This document shows positions 21,190 to 24,000 of a stretch of DNA of 24,000 nucleotides, in pieces (positions within the stretch are counted from its first letter, which is position 1; each line of letters opens with the position of its first letter). The stretch lies in NCBI GenBank assembly GCA_027488165.1, contig JAIYCF010000139.1, forward strand, positions 1 through 24,000. Reading direction: 5' to 3'. The notes beneath the pieces were generated by a model that saw nothing but the letters and a program-made list of their open reading frames with translations, was not told where the DNA came from and did no database searches. This stretch comes from Streptomycetaceae bacterium. GTDB taxonomy: Bacteria > Actinomycetota > Actinomycetes > Nanopelagicales > Nanopelagicaceae. The position numbers and the translations under genes are program-made.

Positions 21190-22095
21190 GTGCAGGTGAA
21201 CAAAGGAATTTTAAAGGCGCTCGAAGCTGAATCCATTGAGATTCTGCGCGAGACTGCCGCATCCTTCCGTAATCCCGTGATGATGTATTCGATCGGAAAA
21301 GATTCTTCGGTTCTTCTACATTTGGCGATAAAGGCTTTTTATCCCGCCCCAGTTCCATTTCGATTGCTGCATATCGATACGACCTGGAAATTCAAAGAGA
21401 TGATCTCTTTTCGCGACCAGATTGTCGCCGACCACAAGTTAAATTTGATTGTTCACACCAACCAAGAGGGCGTTGCCTCGGGTGCCAATCCATTTACAAC
21501 CGGAATATCTGAATACACCCGCATCATGAAGACAGTTGCGCTGCGTCAGGCGCTAGACCTATACGAGGTAGATGCTGCTATCGGCGGATCAAGACGCGAT
21601 GAAGAAAAATCTCGCGCGAAGGAACGAATATTTAGCGTTCGCGATGAAGGACATAGCTGGAACCCACGTAATCAACGCCCCGAACTTTGGCGCTCTTACA
21701 ACACTCGCTTAGCGCCAGGACAAACCATGCGTGTATTTCCGGTATCTGATTGGACTGAAGGAGATATCTGGCGTTACATCGAGCAAGAAAACATTGCTGT
21801 GAATCCGCTCTACTTTGCCAAAGATCGACAAGTAGTAAAGCGCGGAGATCAATTAATTATGGTCGATGATGATCGCTACCGATTAAATCCTGGTGAAGTA
21901 CCAGAACTAAAGCAAGTTCGCTTCAGGACCTTGGGTTGTTACCCGCTAACCGCAGCTGTTGAATCAACAGCCATGACCATCTCTGAAGTTGTAGATGAAG
22001 TCTTGGCGGTGAAACTTAGTGAGCGCGCAACTCGTTTGATTGATGGCGCAAATGAAGATTCAATGGAGAAGAAGAAGAAAGAGGGGTATTTCTAA
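21190..22095 (+). CDS. cysD: sulfate adenylyltransferase subunit 2
   Basis: 301 residues, matching E. coli CysD along its length. With CysN it forms adenylyl sulfate (APS) from sulfate and ATP. The PP-loop is NPVMMYSIGKDSSVLLHL. Conserved blocks include GSRRDEEKSRAKERIFSVRD, NQRPELWRSYN, RVFPVSDWTEGDIWRYI, VRFRTLGCYPLTAAVESTA and the terminal MEKKKKEGYF. The start is GTG at 21190, supported by the nearby -10. It overlaps the cysN/C fusion gene by one base. No sulfate reductase gene (cysH, cysI) or sulfate transporter is in view. Confidence 0.95.
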   Translation: MQVNKGILKALEAESIEILRETAASFRNPVMMYSIGKDSSVLLHLAIKAFYPAPVPFRLLHIDTTWKFKEMISFRDQIVADHKLNLIVHTNQEGVASGANPFTTGISEYTRIMKTVALRQALDLYEVDAAIGGSRRDEEKSRAKERIFSVRDEGHSWNPRNQRPELWRSYNTRLAPGQTMRVFPVSDWTEGDIWRYIEQENIAVNPLYFAKDRQVVKRGDQLIMVDDDRYRLNPGEVPELKQVRFRTLGCYPLTAAVESTAMTISEVVDEVLAVKLSERATRLIDGANEDSMEKKKKEGYF

Positions 22096-23918
22096 TGCAG
22101 ACCCCGATTGTTCGTCTCTTGACCTGCGGAAGCGTTGATGATGGAAAGAGCACCTTGATCGGTCGACTCCTGGTCGAGACCGATAGCGTTCCTCACGACA
22201 CTATTGATTCAACTCGAAAAGTACGTCGTGCCGGTTCAATAATTCCAGCAGGTGAAATCGACTTTAGTTTGCTTACAGATGGCCTTGAAGCAGAGCGCGA
22301 ACAAGGAATTACCATTGATGTGGCATATCGCTCGATGTCTCTACTAGATGGGCGACGTTTAATCATCTCTGATGCTCCAGGACATGAGCAGTACACACGA
22401 AATATGGCAGTTGCCGCATCACGCGCTGAGATCTCAATAGTGCTAGTGGATGCAACAAAGGGTGTTCGCACCCAGACTTTGCGCCACTTAACCATCTGCT
22501 CCTTAATGGGAGTTCAGCGAGTATTAGTTGCGATCAATAAGTTAGATGCAGTTGGTTTCCAAGAAAGTATCTATAACGATATAAAGAGCGAGATTGAAAA
22601 GACGCTTGCCCGCCTCGATATCTCTGATGTTCATTTCATTCCACTTAGTGCATTAGCCGGCGACAACGTGGTTTATCGAAGCCAATCCACCCCTTGGTAT
22701 TCCGGTGAGACTCTGCTTGAGGCAATTCAGGGTTGGCAGCCAAGTAAATCTGCTGAAGCAACAGCTCGTCTGCGAGTGCAATCAATCGCTCGCGCCGAAG
22801 ATTTCAGAGGCATCACGGGCACGGTTCATCTGGGTGATTTCAAGTTAGGCGATCAAGTAAAGATCTTCCCCAGCAATCAAGTCGCAACTATCGCGCAGAT
22901 AATTTCAGATATGCAAAGCCAGAACGTCGCTGCCCAGTCAGATGCGGTAACACTGGTGCTTGAACCAGAAGTAGATATAACGCGCGGTGATCTGGTTTAC
23001 GCCAATCAAAGTACTGTTACTCCATCTGATCGCTTTAACGCCAACCTAGTCTGGTTAAATGAAGATGCTTTGATTCATAGCCGTTCATATCTCTTGATAT
23101 CCGGCCCAAGTGAGACGCCAGTGATAATTACAAAGATTCGCCACAAGATTGATGTTCATACAGGTGATCATCTTTCAGTAAATACCCTGGCTATGAATGA
23201 AATAGGCGAGGTCGAGATTGCAACTAATCAACCTTTGGCGCTTGACCCTTATAAACAATCTCGCGAATTTGGTAACTTCATTATCGTAGATCGCACTAAT
23301 TTCCAAACTGTTGGCGCCGGCATGATTCGCCACTCATTACGCCGCGGCGAAAACATCACAGCTCAGGCTTACGAAGTCGATAAAACCGCCCGTGAAGTTG
23401 CCAAGGGCCAGCGTGCGAAAGTTATCTGGTTAACCGGTCTATCGGGTTCAGGAAAATCTACGATTGCGAACTTACTTGAGAAACGCCTCCATGCTGCAGG
23501 TGCCCATGCCTATGTCTTAGATGGCGATAACTTGCGCATGGGCCTAAATGTTGATTTGGGATTCACCCCTGAAGATCGCGCTGAAAATGTACGTAGAGTC
23601 TCTGAAGTTGCCAAGTTAATGGTCGATGCAGGTTTGATCGTAATTACTGCACTTGTCAGCCCATTCGAAGTTGATAGACAACGCGCTCGATCAATCTTTG
23701 CTGACGGTGATTTCATTGAAGTCTTTGTAGATACCCCCGTTGATGTATGTATCTCGCGTGATCCAAAAGGCTTGTATAAGAAGGCAGCTAAGGGAGAGAT
23801 ACCTAATTTCACTGGCGTAGGACAAGATTACGAACGTCCAGCAAATCCAGAGATTAAAATCGATGGAACCGCTGATCTTGAATCTAGCGTTGGCGCGATT
23901 TTGAAAGTGATTCTATGA
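22095..23918 (+). CDS. cysNC: sulfate adenylyltransferase subunit 1 / adenylylsulfate kinase fusion
   Basis: 607 residues. Residues 1-430 are CysN, the EF-Tu-like GTPase that drives APS formation by CysD: CGSVDDGKSTLIGRLL (P-loop 12-20), EREQGITIDVAYR, DAPGHEQY and NKLDAVGF. Residues about 440-607 are CysC, which phosphorylates APS to PAPS: WLTGLSGSGKSTIANLLE (P-loop 448-455), LDGDNLRMGLNVDLGF, the serine in ITALVSPFEVDRQRAR and FTGVGQDYERP. The fused form is common in Actinobacteria and Proteobacteria. PAPS can feed reduction or sulfation. It overlaps cysD by one base and the TauE-like gene by four (ATGA). Confidence 0.96.
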   Translation: MQTPIVRLLTCGSVDDGKSTLIGRLLVETDSVPHDTIDSTRKVRRAGSIIPAGEIDFSLLTDGLEAEREQGITIDVAYRSMSLLDGRRLIISDAPGHEQYTRNMAVAASRAEISIVLVDATKGVRTQTLRHLTICSLMGVQRVLVAINKLDAVGFQESIYNDIKSEIEKTLARLDISDVHFIPLSALAGDNVVYRSQSTPWYSGETLLEAIQGWQPSKSAEATARLRVQSIARAEDFRGITGTVHLGDFKLGDQVKIFPSNQVATIAQIISDMQSQNVAAQSDAVTLVLEPEVDITRGDLVYANQSTVTPSDRFNANLVWLNEDALIHSRSYLLISGPSETPVIITKIRHKIDVHTGDHLSVNTLAMNEIGEVEIATNQPLALDPYKQSREFGNFIIVDRTNFQTVGAGMIRHSLRRGENITAQAYEVDKTAREVAKGQRAKVIWLTGLSGSGKSTIANLLEKRLHAAGAHAYVLDGDNLRMGLNVDLGFTPEDRAENVRRVSEVAKLMVDAGLIVITALVSPFEVDRQRARSIFADGDFIEVFVDTPVDVCISRDPKGLYKKAAKGEIPNFTGVGQDYERPANPEIKIDGTADLESSVGAILKVIL

Positions 23919-24000
23919 ACTGGATCTTCTTTGCCTTGGCTGGTTCCATCGCTCAGCTAATTGATGGAACTCTAGGTATGGGTTTTGGGTTAACTAGTTC
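23915..24000 (+). CDS. TauE/SafE-family (TSUP) anion exporter, 5' end only
   Basis: Partial; runs off the window. The first 28 residues, MNWIFFALAGSIAQLIDGTL followed by GMGFGLTS, resemble the start of TSUP/TauE-SafE proteins (AQLxDGxLGMGxGxTS), which export sulfite, sulfoacetate or related anions. The ATGA overlap with cysNC puts it in the sulfate-activation operon, which agrees with a sulfur-anion transport role. The direction of transport cannot be read from the fragment. Confidence 0.8.
   Translation, partial: MNWIFFALAGSIAQLIDGTLGMGFGLTS

Noticed and set aside
1..24000. Defence island, prophage or insertion sequence
   Set aside because: No transposase, integrase, phage structural, restriction or toxin-antitoxin signatures were seen; almost all genes are core functions.

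Overview
This window looks like ordinary core chromosome from a streamlined, moderate-GC actinobacterium. A WhiB1-type regulator beside a PdtaS-type histidine kinase, an actinobacterial DUF6912-like protein and an actinobacterial-style lumazine synthase (WH..I) all point to Actinobacteria. The compact packing (1-4 nt overlaps, many starts with a -10-like hexamer 6-7 nt upstream and no Shine-Dalgarno) and modest GC suggest a freshwater acI / Nanopelagicales-like lineage. That finer placement is inference, not shown by the sequence.

Layout. 1-1.74 kb: a SAF-domain (CpaB-like) membrane protein and a TadZ/CpaE-like ATPase with a broken P-loop, with no other pilus genes in view. 1.77-3.92 kb: a DUF6912-like protein and a PdtaS-like cytosolic histidine kinase, convergent with whiB. 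4.07-5.17 kb: tRNA-Arg(CCG) on the minus strand, divergent from msrA-msrB (methionine sulfoxide repair), followed by a 14-bp tandem repeat. 5.2-10.17 kb: a LacI-family regulator with a likely operator cluster, then a MalY/PatB-like PLP lyase, a CrtI/PYROXD2-like FAD oxidoreductase and a cystathionine gamma-lyase/synthase-like PLP enzyme. 10.2-11.65 kb: a 50-residue membrane peptide with an acidic tail, a small membrane protein with a CNIGGGEI-RRR motif, a short ribosome hibernation factor, and a convergent secreted protein. 11.8-13.7 kb: an OmpR-type two-component pair. 13.75-16.76 kb: a PCCHH-type methyltransferase, a long E. coli-type argG and an FKBP lipoprotein. 16.8-20.3 kb: an FMN riboswitch and the full riboflavin operon ribD-ribE-ribBA-ribH, followed by mutM. 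21.19 kb to the end: cysD, a cysN-cysC fusion and the start of a TauE/SafE-type (TSUP) exporter.

How the genes work together. Two themes recur. The first is sulfur: methionine repair (msrAB), C-S lyase-type PLP enzymes, and sulfate activation to PAPS (cysD-cysNC) with a putative sulfur-anion exporter. The second is cofactor supply: the rib operon is under FMN feedback through an aptamer whose downstream RNA can hide the ribD ribosome binding site. I found no phage, insertion sequence, CRISPR array or obvious defence island. Nothing here clearly amounts to an undescribed system. The best leads are the TadZ-like protein with an altered ATP site, the LacI-linked PLP/FAD/PLP gene set, the riboswitch expression platform, and the recurring leaderless promoter pattern.
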